This document shows, one piece after another, positions 22,251-33,360 of a stretch of DNA of 64,000 bases; position 1 is the stretch's first letter, and the number at the start of each line of letters is the position of its first letter. The position numbers were made by a program, and so were the translations under genes. The notes under the pieces were generated by a model, which ran no database searches, was not told the DNA's origin, and saw nothing but the letters and a program-made list of their open reading frames with translations. The stretch is from Buxus sempervirens (Eukaryota; Streptophyta; Magnoliopsida; Buxales; Buxaceae). The stretch spans positions 34,670,255 through 34,734,254 of the forward strand of contig OX387193.1 of assembly GCA_947561395.2 (NCBI GenBank), given 5' to 3'.

Positions 22251-23368
22251 ATGACTAGCAGAGGACGGCGAGCACGAGCCGATATTCCTTATGAGAGGTT
22301 TGAGGATAGAGAGCAGCAGTATAATGCCCCACCACCAGGTGGTGACATTTGGGCCATGGTAGGCACCTTGGCAGATCTCCTTGCCAAGGAGAGGGAGGAG
22401 AGATTGAGTCAGAAGGAGAATGGAGGTAGTAACAGACAAAGAGATGGAGATGCTCCAATACAGCATGATGAGATACGGGCAGCACGAGACTTGGAGCAGT
22501 TTTGTAAGATGGATCCTCCGATCTTTAGAGGATTGCCAGATCCTATGGAGGCAGAGCGTTGGATTATGAGGATAGAGTGGATTTCGAGGCTATGGAATGC
22601 CCAGATGATAGGAGAGTGAGATTGGCATCATTTCTTTTCGAAGGGGAGGCAGCTCATTGGTGGAGAGCTGTGAAGAGGCAAGACCCCCAGGCAGTCCGCA
22701 TGTCATGGGATAGTTTTGTTGATAGATTCTATGGGCAGTACTTCTCCGATGAGATTCACTTACAAAAGGAGCGAGAGTTTATGGATATATCTCAAGGGGA
22801 GCAGACAGTGGCTCAATATGCAGCACGCTTCTCTAAGTTGTCGAGGTTTGCACCTCACATAGTGCAGGATGAGAAGAGGAAGACTGAGCACTTTGAGAAG
22901 GGTCTGAGGCAGGATATTAGGAGTATGTTGACGGTTTTTGTCTGCACCAAGTACAACGACATAGTTTGAAGAGCCACTAAAGCAGAAGGGGATATAAATT
23001 CGAGAAATGAATTAGATTTGAGGAAACCATATCCAATCAGAACATAGAATTCTCCGTGTCCAGGATATGAGTTGAGGAAGTATTTGGATGGAAAGAAAAG
23101 GCAGCGTAGTGATTTGGAAGGTCAAGGTGGAAGTGAGAATTATGGAGTATCACTGGAAGGAAATAAGGGTAAGAAGACTAATGGGAATTGTAGTGGATGT
23201 GGGCGTTTCCATGTACCCGGTCCATGTTATGCATTGCCAGGAGGTTGTTTCAGGTGTGGAAAGTTTGACCATAAGATTTCCGCATGCCCTCATCCAGCAA
23301 CTTACCAACAATTGCGGATTAGAAACCCTCAGCAGATGGGAGCTATGCATCAAGGCAAAGGAATCTAG
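22251..23368 (+). pseudogene. Ty3/gypsy gag, frameshifted, with two CCHC-type knuckles
   Basis: It begins ATGACTAGCAGAGGA at 22251. A retrotransposon gag domain is visible, including FEGEAAHWW, SWDSFVDRF and YAARFSKLSRFAPH. The frame shifts near 22575-22600, meets a stop at 22967-22969 and resumes to 23368, where a knuckle CX2CX4HX4C (CFRCGKFDHKISAC) follows a partial one (CSGCGRFH). No protease, reverse transcriptase or integrase lies between gag and the 3' LTR, so the element is gag-only and would depend on another element for movement. It is now non-functional. Confidence 0.85.
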
Positions 23369-24052
23369 AGGATATTGGGGGTATGTCTTATATTTTCCTT
23401 GTACTGCATTATATTACGTTATTGATTTGCATTATGTGGTTGTGACGATATTATATTTGATATTATGAGATAGTATGATTAACGTGTATGGTATTATAAT
23501 ATATTGTCGTTTGATGTTTGGTATGAGATGTGGAATGTATATAATATGATTACTTATATAGTAGTGAGATCAAATCGAGGAGAATTGGAAGATGCATGAA
23601 ATAGTAAATCCAAATTGGGAAGACCAGAGAAATTAGGATGCATGATGAGCTACTTGTGTTGAGTCATACCTAAAGTGATGTGAGGCATCTGACCAATGCC
23701 AAACATTTACTCGGGTATTAAACTTGATGCAAGTAGGGTAGTGTAACTACAATATATATATATATATATATACATATGTGTGTGAAAGATGTGTTGTGAT
23801 GTATTATCTTCGATTTAAGTTAAGTTAGAAGGGAGCCGCGTGATTTTCTCGTCAACCTTCATATAGACGCGTATATATGTAAAGGATTGATGGTAGTGAA
23901 ATTATGAAACTCTCTTCTAAATTATTTTATGATTATAAATAGTTGGGTGTTTGATAGTAGTAAATATATAAGCGCAGCAGAAGCGTAGTGGATATAAGGA
24001 GATGAGGATGTTGAAATTTCGAGGTCTAAATTTATTTGTTAGGTGGGTAGGA
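23369..24052 (+). other. Gag-to-3' LTR spacer with polypurine tract
   Basis: No coding domain was found. An (AT)n run lies at 23752-23772. The last bases before the LTR, AGGTGGGTAGGA (24041-24052), form the polypurine tract. Confidence 0.6.
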
Positions 24053-25714
24053 TGTAAAACCCCGAATTTTCCCAAATATTAAAATAAAATAATAATTAAT
24101 ATTCTTGAGGATTATTATGGATGGAAATAATTTATTATTATAGAGAATATCATTATTAGTGGAGATCAGGAGTTTGGCGCAGATCGGAGAATCGTGAGAT
24201 ATCGCGGTAAGATTTATATTTTAATTCAAATGTGTTTTGATTGGGCGAGATATGTGGATTTTAATACATGTGTGTTGCGTGGGATATGAGGGTATTAAAT
24301 AAGCTATATACCCTAATGAAATACATGTGGAATACCTAAACATATTTGGCTTGTAGTCGTTTAGTCTTCAACAGCCGCAAGAGAAAAACGCACACCCAAG
24401 AGCGACTGAGCAACCAGAGAAGAAGAAGAAGGGAAGTGGTTGCTCTGGTTTTCTTCATCCCAAGGGAGTGTCGTAGTGTCTGTGTTGTTGCTATTGATAG
24501 AGAAGAAGAGGAAACGATCGTAAGAGGTAGGTAGCACCGATTTTTCGTTTCGTTTTGTGTTCTAGAGGTTAATCGATTGTGTTGCATGATTTTGGGTTGT
24601 ATTTACATGTATTTAGCATAGTAGAGATGAAACCTCCTGTTGGGGGAGATGTGATCCTGATTGGATTGCATCCCACAGGGGAGATATGTGACCTCCTGCA
24701 AGAGAGATGTGACCTCTTGTGGGGGAGATGTAATCATGATGTGATTGCATCTCACAAGGGAGATATATGTGATTACCACCTGCGGGTGAGATGTGACCAC
24801 TTGCGGGTGAGATATGATGACTCCTGCGGGAGAAACCTCATGTAGGGTAGATGTGATTACTACATGATTGCATCCTACATGGGAGAATGTTGTTATCAAA
24901 TTGAGATTTAATATTAATTATGAATGACATGATCTACATTTGAATAAGAAGAGTTTGATTAAACAGTTTAGCTGTGATTTGATTTGAATGACTCTAAAAT
25001 AGAATATAAATGAGCCATGAATTAATTATAGAATTATTGTAGGAAAACAATACTGGCAGTGAATTGGAAAATCCTTTAGATGAGATTTATATTACATTGC
25101 CTTTCTAATTGAAACGAAGGTTACATAATAAACTCTCTTCATTCCAAACACAGATTAGATGTTGATTTCGTATGGTGATTACTCGTTCTTCTTATCGACA
25201 GTGACTACTCGATTATTTTATCGTGCATGAATGATTAATTTTATATATAAACTGTTTCTAGCATGCATGTGTTACCTACTGAGATAGTTGTATCTCACCC
25301 TACTTCTTTATCTTATTTTTCAGTTGTTCCACGTGAGAGCGTCCTTGGGGTTGACTCGAGGGGAAGTTGCAGATTACTGAGCTGAGTATCTTTCTTATTT
25401 AGTTTAGATCTTTCTATTAGAGGTTGATATAGATATACCTTGATAGATAGTTTATGATTTAATTAATTGAATATGAGAGCAAGTGTGTTAGAAAACCCAA
25501 TTACCAGATTTATAAATTTACATAGATGAGTTAGTTTGATGGTTATATTTAGCCACGCATATTGATGAAATTAATGTCTTTAATTCTCCGCACTCTGATA
25601 ATTAATGCGATTAGTTGAATTTAAATGTTCTAGTAATTAGTAGCTTTGGGCCAGTATCACTTCGGATTTGGGTCTGGTGCTTGGTTTGCATAGACCCGGG
25701 TTCGGGGCGTTACA
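24053..25714 (+). mobile_element. Full 3' LTR of the gag-only element (family G copy 4)
   Basis: It runs from TGTAAAACCCCGAATTTT to GGGGCGTTACA (1,662 bp), with TG...CA ends directly after the polypurine tract. The region 24640-24890 is a word array built on GGGAGATGTGA / CCTGCGGG(T)GAGAT, at the place where other family G LTRs carry different word arrays. Confidence 0.85.
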
Positions 25715-25811
25715 CCTAGGTGCCCCATATACCCCGAAAACCAGGATTACACCATCGAGAGACTTTAAACAGTCTCTGACTATCGACCATTACAAAACGA
25801 GTACTGATAAA
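25715..25811 (+). repeat. Right copy of the 97-bp direct repeat
   Basis: It begins at the base after the LTR end and matches 21740-21836. The flanking sequence then continues (GACATTAGCACAAAG..). That makes this the uninterrupted host side and the repeat a duplication made at or around insertion. Confidence 0.9.
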
Positions 25812-26040
25812 GACATTAGCACAAAGACCTCACCGACAAAACTTGAAACCCCAGATGAAGTTGAGCGAATCTTTAGGGATCAAAATCATGAAATGATGAC
25901 GACATAACCTAAAAAGACAAACATCCAATAGTACCCACATGAAGAGAGTTCAGACCTAGTCGATCACATGAATGCTTAGATTGAAAGGATTGACGATAAG
26001 AACAAGCGAATCGGGATTTGTCTGTACCAACTTTCAAGAT
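25812..26040 (+). other. Decayed coding-like DNA interrupted by the gag-only element
   Basis: An open frame crosses from the 97-bp repeat (..STDKDISTKTSPTKLETPDEVERIF..) to a stop at 25905. No family was recognised. It may be the continuation of the coat/gag-like fragment at 21185. Confidence 0.3.
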
Positions 26041-26423
26041 TGTTAGTGCAAAAATTGCACTCAAGTGACAAATGCATGAAAAATACTTTTTGGTATTATT
26101 GCTTAAATTCAAGTGTGTGTAGAAAATAGGTTGGAAGACCAAGTACAAAAGTTCCAAGACAAAGAAATCAAGTTTCAAGTGTGCTTTGCCTTGGAGCACT
26201 ATTTGAGCACCCTCCGAGCACCTACACAAAGCCTGCTGCAGCTTGCCCGCACCCTAGTGCAACCTGGGTTTGTATGCGCAACCTACGTGCACCCTGGTCG
26301 CAGTTACGGGGTGCTCTCGGGTTTTGAACCTATAAAAGACTGTCTGTGACCACACCCTACGTGCACCCTATGTGCAACCTGCATGCAGTTGCTAGCCTGC
26401 ACCCAACAGGATTTTTACCCTAT

Positions 26424-28841
26424 TGTAGACACCCCAAATTACACTTCCATAGAAGAGAACCTTCAAAAAGAACTTTAAAAGTCTTATTTGAGCCTTGACA
26501 TAGGTCAAACATTCAAAAACAATCAAAAATGGTGCTAACCGTACCGAATGTACGGTTTTTGTTATTTTGGTCTCAACCGCTCTGTATGTGCGGTTGTAAC
26601 CATATACACAGCACGGTTTATATTCATGCTTATCACGCGGGCTGCCACGTGGCTTCCGGAAGCTTCGGCCGTTGGGACACGTCGACAACAATCATGATGA
26701 GCGTAACTGAATTGAACCGCCCTGTATGTGCGGTTTGGTTGAATTTGCATAGGAACCGCACATTAAGTGAAGGTTCTGTGGAAACCGCACTGAGTATACG
26801 GTTTTGGCTGTTTCGGGGATTTGCAAAATGGCTCGATTTCTGAGCCTTATTTACGAATATTACCTCTTTCTCAGGGACTTGAACTCCCTATTTCACCCTC
26901 CGAAACTTGCTGAATTACTCCAATTCAAGCCTTGGAGAAGAATTGGAATAATCTAGAAGGCTTTTTGGCCTACCCTTGGGACTCTTCTACCTCGGGCTTG
27001 GCCTATAAATAGAGGGGTCCTCCTCTTGCAAAGGGCTGATAATTTGAAGCTTGGAAGCTCTGCAAGAAGAAGGAAAACTCTGTTGGATTGCTGCCTCAAG
27101 TGTTCAAGCTAACTAAGGTAAAGCCCTCTTTACATTTCTTGCTTCTCCTTTAAATTTTCACTCTCATCTTCTACCTTTCTGTAGTGTAAGGCCTTGTATG
27201 CAATTTTGCAACCCCAAACCTCTTCCAAAGTACCTGGGAATCCTCTCTAGCCGTAAAAAGTGAAGAGAGAGCCTTGGGAAAAAGAAGTAGGAATGGATCC
27301 TCTAGGTTTAGAACCTACAAGTGATGAAGAGCATGCTATGTGGTTATTTTAAACCTATGGATGTTTATTTTCTGATGCTTTGCACTTGTTCATGGAGAAA
27401 TATGTGAATCCTTGCTCTCAGTAGCAAAGGATTCCATCCTTCTCCTAGGGAGTGGATTTCCACATATTCACACACTTTTCATCATTTTTCATCAAATAGG
27501 CTAGATCTGGGATTTCCGTGTTTAATACGGGAAATCTAAGATTATTGGCTTCAGAATGAATTCTAGAACTTCATGAGATTTTTTTTTGTTGATTTTCAAG
27601 TGTTTTGATCGAATTCACTTGCACACATGCACTAGTTTTGATTTTCTCTTCAAAAACTTCAAAACAGGGCAGCATCCGTGGCTTGTCTTAGAATGCTCAT
27701 AACTTCATCCTCCGGATGAATTTTTGAGTGATTCCAAAGACATGTGATAGATGAGTTGGCCTACTTCATATCTGGAAAATTTCGTTTACTTTTATGAAGC
27801 CAATTGGTGACACCATCTGTTCAAAGTTTGTAAGTCAGTTCAGCCCAGATTGCTGAACTTGCCGCTTTGATGGTGCACCGTTTGCTCAATTTTAATCCGT
27901 TTTGAGTGATTTTAATTCCTGAGTTTTCCTTGAGAAGTCTATTTTCATTTCCAATTGGTTTCAGCAGATTTTGATCTGTTTTGTGCCTTGGGTGCTCAGT
28001 TGACTCAGAGGTGCTCGCTGGCATAGTCCAGAGCTAATCTGTGGTCTTCTAGGCATGTTCAAGAGAGCACACAAGTTACATCCGGATAGAGTTTGGTGTG
28101 AGGTTTTTCCTTTGGAAATATGGCACCACATACTTCCTCCATGCCAATTTTCATGGATTTTTATTGAGCCAAACTCCACGAATAGGATTTTGAAAATGCC
28201 TACTTAACACTTTTTCCAAGTTATAACAGCAGATTTCAGATGTGGATTTCTCTCTCGTTTTAAATCGGATTGAGCTGAATTTTTTACCGTACACTCTACT
28301 ATATACCAGTTTTCAAATGGCTTTGGTTTCATTGGATTCGGATTTAAATTGAGTGAGTTATGGTTAATGGAAGCTTTCAAGCTCTTTTGGTCTGAATTTT
28401 CCAGATTTGCCTTAGCTTGATTTTCCTTTTTTTTTTACTTTGATTTCCATTCACTCATGAAGTTTTAGAAGTGATGAATCCACGAAGAGAGTCTAAGTTC
28501 ATGAGATTTCTAATGTGGAATGGTCACACACATTGTGCTTATTGTAAGCACCTCTTTGTTCATTTTTATTAGCAAACAATATTTTAGCATTAGCAAGCAT
28601 TTGGCAACCGTCTTAAACAGATGAGTGGGGGTGCCTAACACCTTCCCCTGCTCATAAATAATTCCCCTTACCTAATCTCTGGATTTTTCCTTATCTTAGA
28701 GCTACTTTAGCTCTATTTGGCTTCTATGAACCCTTTGGTGCCCATTCACACCTTAAGATGGATGGTGGCGACTCTTTACATTTATCGATCCCCGCGTGAC
28801 GATATCGGAAGTCATCTTAGATGACATTTCCATGTCTCACA
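26424..28841 (+). mobile_element. Solo LTR T1, Tat-type Ty3/gypsy, TSD CCTAT
   Basis: Ends are TGTAGACACCCCAAATTACAC and CATGTCTCACA. The pentamer CCTAT borders both sides exactly (26419-26423, 28842-28846). The TATA box TATAAATA is at 27004-27011, and near the end lies GGTGGCGACTC. The same start, TATA surroundings (AGAGG..TCCTCCTCTTGCAAAGGG) and end occur in the LTRs at 33361 and 50884 (minus). No internal sequence adjoins it, so it is a solo LTR left by recombination. Confidence 0.9.
26537..26803 (+). repeat. Dyad-word cassette of solo LTR T1 (AACCG..CGGTT)
   Basis: Six words lie at 26537-26557, 26575-26595, 26598-26618, 26715-26735, 26754-26775 and 26783-26803. All but one (22 nt) are exactly 21 nt. 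Each starts AACC and, the 22-nt one apart, ends CGGTT. The first pairs AACCGTAC with GTACGGTT. They lie 115-380 bp into the LTR, upstream of the TATA box. Confidence 0.8.
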
Positions 28842-29596
28842 CCTATAAATAGGTTTTTAGGGTTTTTCTTTGTACTTCTTCCTTTATAGTATCTGTTTTT
28901 AAGGTTTTGGGGTTTAGAGAACATCTCTAAGACCTTGTTTTGGGTTTTATTGAGAGTGTGGAAGAAGACTTGAAAACGGCTTAGCCCTCGTGCCTTGAAG
29001 AAGTGTTTCATTGAGAAACCTAAAAAATCATTCCCTCTTCTTCAAAGGGATTAGTGTTTTCTTTGGTGGATTCCAACAAAGAGGCTCTTGGGTGGATTCT
29101 CAAGAGTGTGAATAACACTTTGGTGGACTCCAAAGTGCCGTTCGTGATCGTGAGGTGGATTCCAAGCAAGGATAGGATCAAGCCACTTGGAGTTGATTCA
29201 TCATGGGAAACGAGCAAGGGTGAGATAGGTATAGGATGGAGGTTTGTACTATCTGGTGAGACTCTTGTATTCAAAATTTTATATAGTGGACTGATTTTCT
29301 AAGGGTGGTCACCTTAAGAGACCCAAGGTTTTACCTAGTTGGATTACTAGGGTTTCCTCGTAAAATCTTGTGTCTTGTGCTCTATTTATTTTTTATTCTT
29401 CATTTATTATTAAAACCTATAGAGATTTGGGACCCTTAGTATAGATTTTTCAGAGATCCAAGGACGAATCCATGACAGAGAAACCAAATGAGGAATGGCA
29501 ACTGGCAAGATTGTTGCTCTTATGCTCTAGTACCATCGTTTTCATTCCTATTGCATGATTTTATTTTCATTTTTTTAGTTCTTCGAACCCCCACCC

Positions 29597-29955
29597 TGAT
29601 TGAGTGGTTAGTTGTATATTTAAGCCACTTATTGAGGTGAAAAGTACAGAAAAATCCTTTTATATTTGCTTAATAATTCTTTGATTTGTGTTGGTGGCCT
29701 AAGCATTGAATTAAATTTTTACTGAGCTTTTTAGGCTTAATTGTGCATGCAAAGTGTGCTTAATGTGAAATGGGACTTACTTGAGAATTTTCTGGTTTAA
29801 TTTTGGGTAAAAAAGTGTCTTGGCATCAATTTGAGAATATTTTGAGATTAGGCGTGGGTTAGATGAGCTAGATTTTTATTTGGATTTTAAATCAAATGGC
29901 ATAAGTTGTATGAGCTATGCATTGCCAACACAAGGTATCAATTTTAACTTGGAAT
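29597..29955 (+). mobile_element. Athila LTR 5' fragment
   Basis: It matches 47433-47790 (start of the Athila 3' LTR) closely from TGATTGAGTGGTTA through CATATTTAAGCCACTTATTGAGG-type sequence to GGCATAAGTT. It then stops, leaving only about 360 bp. Confidence 0.75.
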
Positions 29956-30410
29956 CCTCAGCCTCCAGCTCCTCAATGCCCCATTCGTTAATGGCCAATG
30001 GTTTCTAACATTCTATTCTCCAAATCAGCATGGTCGTTGGCGACTTCTTCATGCCAAAAATAACCTTATAACAAATAAAGCACATGAGTATTAGTGAAGG
30101 GTAATAAGGTAAATGTCAAGTTAAACAGCAAAGTTTGAAGCAAGCCTGCCAATGCTGGAGCTCTTGCAACCCTCTTAGTTGCAATAAGCCACCATTCCGG
30201 CACAACTCGAGTAATGCTACAACTGCATTTTATTTCCCTCTTGGCATCCCATGCCGCATCATTCCAATAAATCCCCGCTACAGCGATTTCCTCCTTCCCC
30301 ACCGTGGCAGCCCCGATTTGCTACCAGATAAGCAAGGCCAATGCACCAAATGCCTCCTCTGCCACCCCTTCAGTTCCCAATGCCTCAACCATGGATGTCA
30401 CTACCCCTGC
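29956..30410. other. Unidentified repeat-like DNA
   Basis: A minus-strand frame (30066-30302) reads WWLIATKRVARAPALAGLLQTL and similar. It looks like part of a degraded repeat-encoded peptide, but the family was not recognised. Confidence 0.3.
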
Positions 30411-30970
30411 TGTAGACACCTGATTTTTGCACCCCTAAGATGAAGAAAAATGAAAAAATCAAATTAAAAGTCAAACCCTGAGGGGGCCAAAAATTTGACT
30501 TTTTGATTCAAGTGAATTTGGCCATCAAACTTCATCTCATTGAAAAGAGCATTTCGACACGGTTCCAACGCAACTGAGTTTGCTGGAATCGGGGTCCGGA
30601 TGAGAAAGTTATGAGCCAGTCAATCTTTTGGGGAGCGAAAAGTTGACTTTTTGCTCGACCCCAATTCAGCTGCCAAACTTGATCCCAGTGGATAGGTGAT
30701 TCCAAGCCGGTTCCAATGACACTAAGTTTGCTGAAATCGAACACCGAATGAAGAAGTTATGGGCAGTTGAAGTTTCAAGAAAACTGCCCATGTGGCAAAA
30801 CAGCAGCAAAAAGGCATAATAAATGAATAAAATAAATATCTTAACTTTTAATAATATTTTAATAAATATCTAAAGATATTTTAATATAATAATCATTAAA
30901 ATCGAATAAAATCCGTTTAAAAATCAAATTTAATAAAGTGTTTCAAATCCAGCATTTAAAAAACGTGCGC

Positions 30971-31157
30971 GCCCGTATTTGAAGTACGGGCAGGGCATGC
31001 CCATATTTCAAATACAGGCGAGCTTCTAGAAGGGGACGCGTGTCGCTGTACGGTGGGACACGCTTCCCGTACGGCCGATTTTGCGAGATTTGGAAATGTG
31101 CGTTTTTTGCCCGTATTTGAATTACGGGCAAGGCATGCCCGTACTTCAAATATGGGC
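30971..31157 (+). repeat. Dyad-word cassette of LTR U1, upstream cluster
   Basis: Four 21-nt words lie at 30971-30991, 30999-31019, 31109-31129 and 31137-31157. The first and third have perfect GCCCGTA/TACGGGC arms around a 7-nt spacer. Each pair is itself a larger dyad of 49 bp; the first is centred on GGGCATGCCC. The TATA box begins 15 bp after the last word. Confidence 0.85.
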
Positions 31158-31980
31158 ACGACATTTGTGCCTATAAATAGAGAGGCCAGCCCCCCATTCG
31201 AACAGGCCATCTCCATAGGCCCTCACCCTCTCCCTCTTGTCCTAACCACGGCCAACCTCTGCCCAATTGCCACCACCCCAATACCTACACCCATTTAATG
31301 CCCAAAATACCCTTGTCATCCTAAAACCATGCCTAAACCTCCAAATACCTCCTTTTAAACCCAACCTCCTACCAAACCTCTTTCAAAATCAACCTAGAAA
31401 ATCCCGGAGGATGTGGAAGCGCTGCCGGAATCCTCGGAGAATCAACATACTAAAGAAAAGGTAATGGCAAGGAGGCCTATTTGGTAATATGACAATTCAT
31501 ATACATTAAATTTGATCTTTTCTTATAAACTTTGTTTATTATCTATTCTTCCATCTATTTCTCATCACATTTGATCTGTTTTGCATGGCTTTGGTCTCCC
31601 CATGGTGAGAGGGAGACCTTACATGAAAGAAGGAAGTTAGCTTTACAAAAGCCTAAAAGGTTACTTGGATTAACATGATCTTCAAGGCAATGTAATCATT
31701 AAACAAATCTGTTGTATCCCAAATTCTGACCCCCCCCCCCCTTTTCCTATTCTCATTGGATATGATCGTGCATGAAGAAGAAGGATCCCAAAAAATGGCA
31801 AAAAGAAGAAAACTATTCCTTTCGATGAACGCCAAAGAAAGAAGCAACATAAGGTTGAAAACAAGACATGATTATCACTGTAAATGAGTTGGAAATCTCT
31901 GCAGAAGTTGTTGGAGACCCCAAGAAGATAGCCGGACCGATCCCAAGCAAAATTGGCACAAAAAGATGCAAACTAGGCGT

Positions 31981-32084
31981 GCCCGTAAATGCAGTGCGGG
32001 CTGGGTGTGCTCGTGTTTTCTGTACGAGAAGGTTGACCTGTATTGCATTTACGGATAAAGCCAGCCCGTATGGCAAATATGGGC
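31981..32084 (+). repeat. Dyad-word cassette of LTR U1, downstream cluster
   Basis: GCCCG..CGGGC (31981-32001), CTCGT..ACGAG within 32009-32029 and GCCCGTA..TATGGGC (32064-32084) repeat the word class of the upstream cluster some 800 bp after the TATA box. The outer two are exactly 21 nt. Confidence 0.7.
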
Positions 32085-32827
32085 AATTACAAAAATAACT
32101 TTAAAAAATACAATTTTTGGCCTGGTTGGATTTGGTCCGACCCGAAAACTTAAAACCCGACCCAATGAGTAACTTGGACTTTTTTAAGTCCATTTTTGGA
32201 TAGTGGGCCTAAATGGGCCCACCAAGACCCCCCTTTGGCCACATGAGTGGCCCACATTTTGACTGGCCTATACCAGGCCTGTTTTCAATAAGCAGGCCCA
32301 GGCCACTTGACCCCCGGCTAATGGGCCAAATCCAAGCCCATCAAGTTCAAATAAAAGTGTAAATAAATAAAATTTATATAACCAAAAAGGGTTACCCAAT
32401 AACCCTACTGGGCCATAGGCCCAACCATGGCAGCCCACAGGTCTTCCAACGGGACCCGGGTTCGACCCATTTCACTTAGATAAATAAAAAAGACAAAATC
32501 AAAATAAAAGGGACCCACACCTTCAGAGGGTCCCACCAGACCAAATAAAACAGAATGCTGATCTAGGAAGGGTGAGATTGACTCATAAACCAGGGAGACC
32601 CGAGGGATCCGTCAAACCGACGGGGCGGGTCGGGGTGTCTTAGGGCTTCCCCGGACGTAACCGAGGACTTAGCTAGATCTCTAATAAGCCGCAGACCAGA
32701 CTTAGACCCGGATAGGGCAATCACAGTGTTTGCCTGCACCTCTCAGGCAGTGGCGACTTCGAAAGTCCCGAGGCACGCACTGAAAGTGCGCCCGGTGTGC
32801 GATCTATGTCAGATTTAGGTGCGCACA

Positions 32828-33110
32828 CCTGCGTTTATCATTCTCTTGCATTTATTGACATGGGTAGACAGATTAAACAGTGATGTGACTGCATCCTTCT
32901 TCCCCTTTGGACTTCCCTCTGTCAACAACCTGACAAGGCCTCAACTATCCCTTTGTAAAACCCCAACCCAGATTATACCTTAATTACTAAGTTTAATTAA
33001 TTAATGTGATTATTAGACTAATTAAGCACTTGTGTTATGAAGGTGAGGTGGATGTGGATCATACTTGAGGATTTGGGGAAAACAAATTGAACTCTATTGA
33101 AGGTTATTAA
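32828..33110. other. Short spacer between nested LTRs
   Basis: Nothing coding is present. TGTAAAACCCCAACCC at 32945 resembles a family G LTR start but is not followed by recognisable LTR sequence. Confidence 0.4.
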
Positions 33111-33360
33111 TGTAAAACCCCAAAATTTTAGGAAATTAAATAATTAAATAAAATAATTTGAGGTGTTGTTAATTTATATAGGGAATGAGGAAATTGGTTC
33201 AACCCGGAGAACTTGGAGAGTTAATTTAAGGTGAGTTTATAATTTAATGTTAAGTTAGAATTTAAATATTAGTATTATTATTGTTGTTGATCTAATTAAA
33301 TATTGAAAAATAAATAAATAAAAGAGAAGAGGAAAGATTTTAAGTGGTCGAACCCCCACT

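Larger units (their letters stand above)
26041..29596 (+). mobile_element. Older LTR, Copia-like, split by a solo LTR
   Basis: It starts TGTTAGTGCAAAAATTGCAC. A cassette of GCACC/GCAACC words follows (26205-26410), then TTTTACC, the insertion at 26424-28841, and AAATAGGTTTTTAGGG. Without the insertion the promoter reads CCCTATAAATAGG, a standard TATA box. Downstream sequence (..GTGGTCACCTTAAG.., ..CTCGTAAAATCTTGTG..) resembles Copia LTR leader and end regions. The 3' border was not found; similarity fades after about 29400. Confidence 0.5.
30411..32827 (+). mobile_element. Solo LTR U1, Ty3/gypsy, TSD CCTGC
   Basis: It runs from TGTAGACACCTGATTTTTGCACC to GGTGCGCACA, bordered by exact CCTGC pentamers (30406-30410, 32828-32832). 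The TATA box is at 31172-31179 (TATAAATA). Near its start are two copies of a unit that begins TTGACTTTTTG and contains CGACACGGTTCCAACGCAAC; this unit occurs six times in the related LTR at 41810. Near the end is CAGTGGCGACTTCG, shared with that LTR. Confidence 0.9.

Noticed and set aside
32945..33110. Another family G LTR start (TGTAAAACCCCAACCC)
   Set aside because: The following sequence does not match the other family G LTRs, and a proper start lies at 33111.
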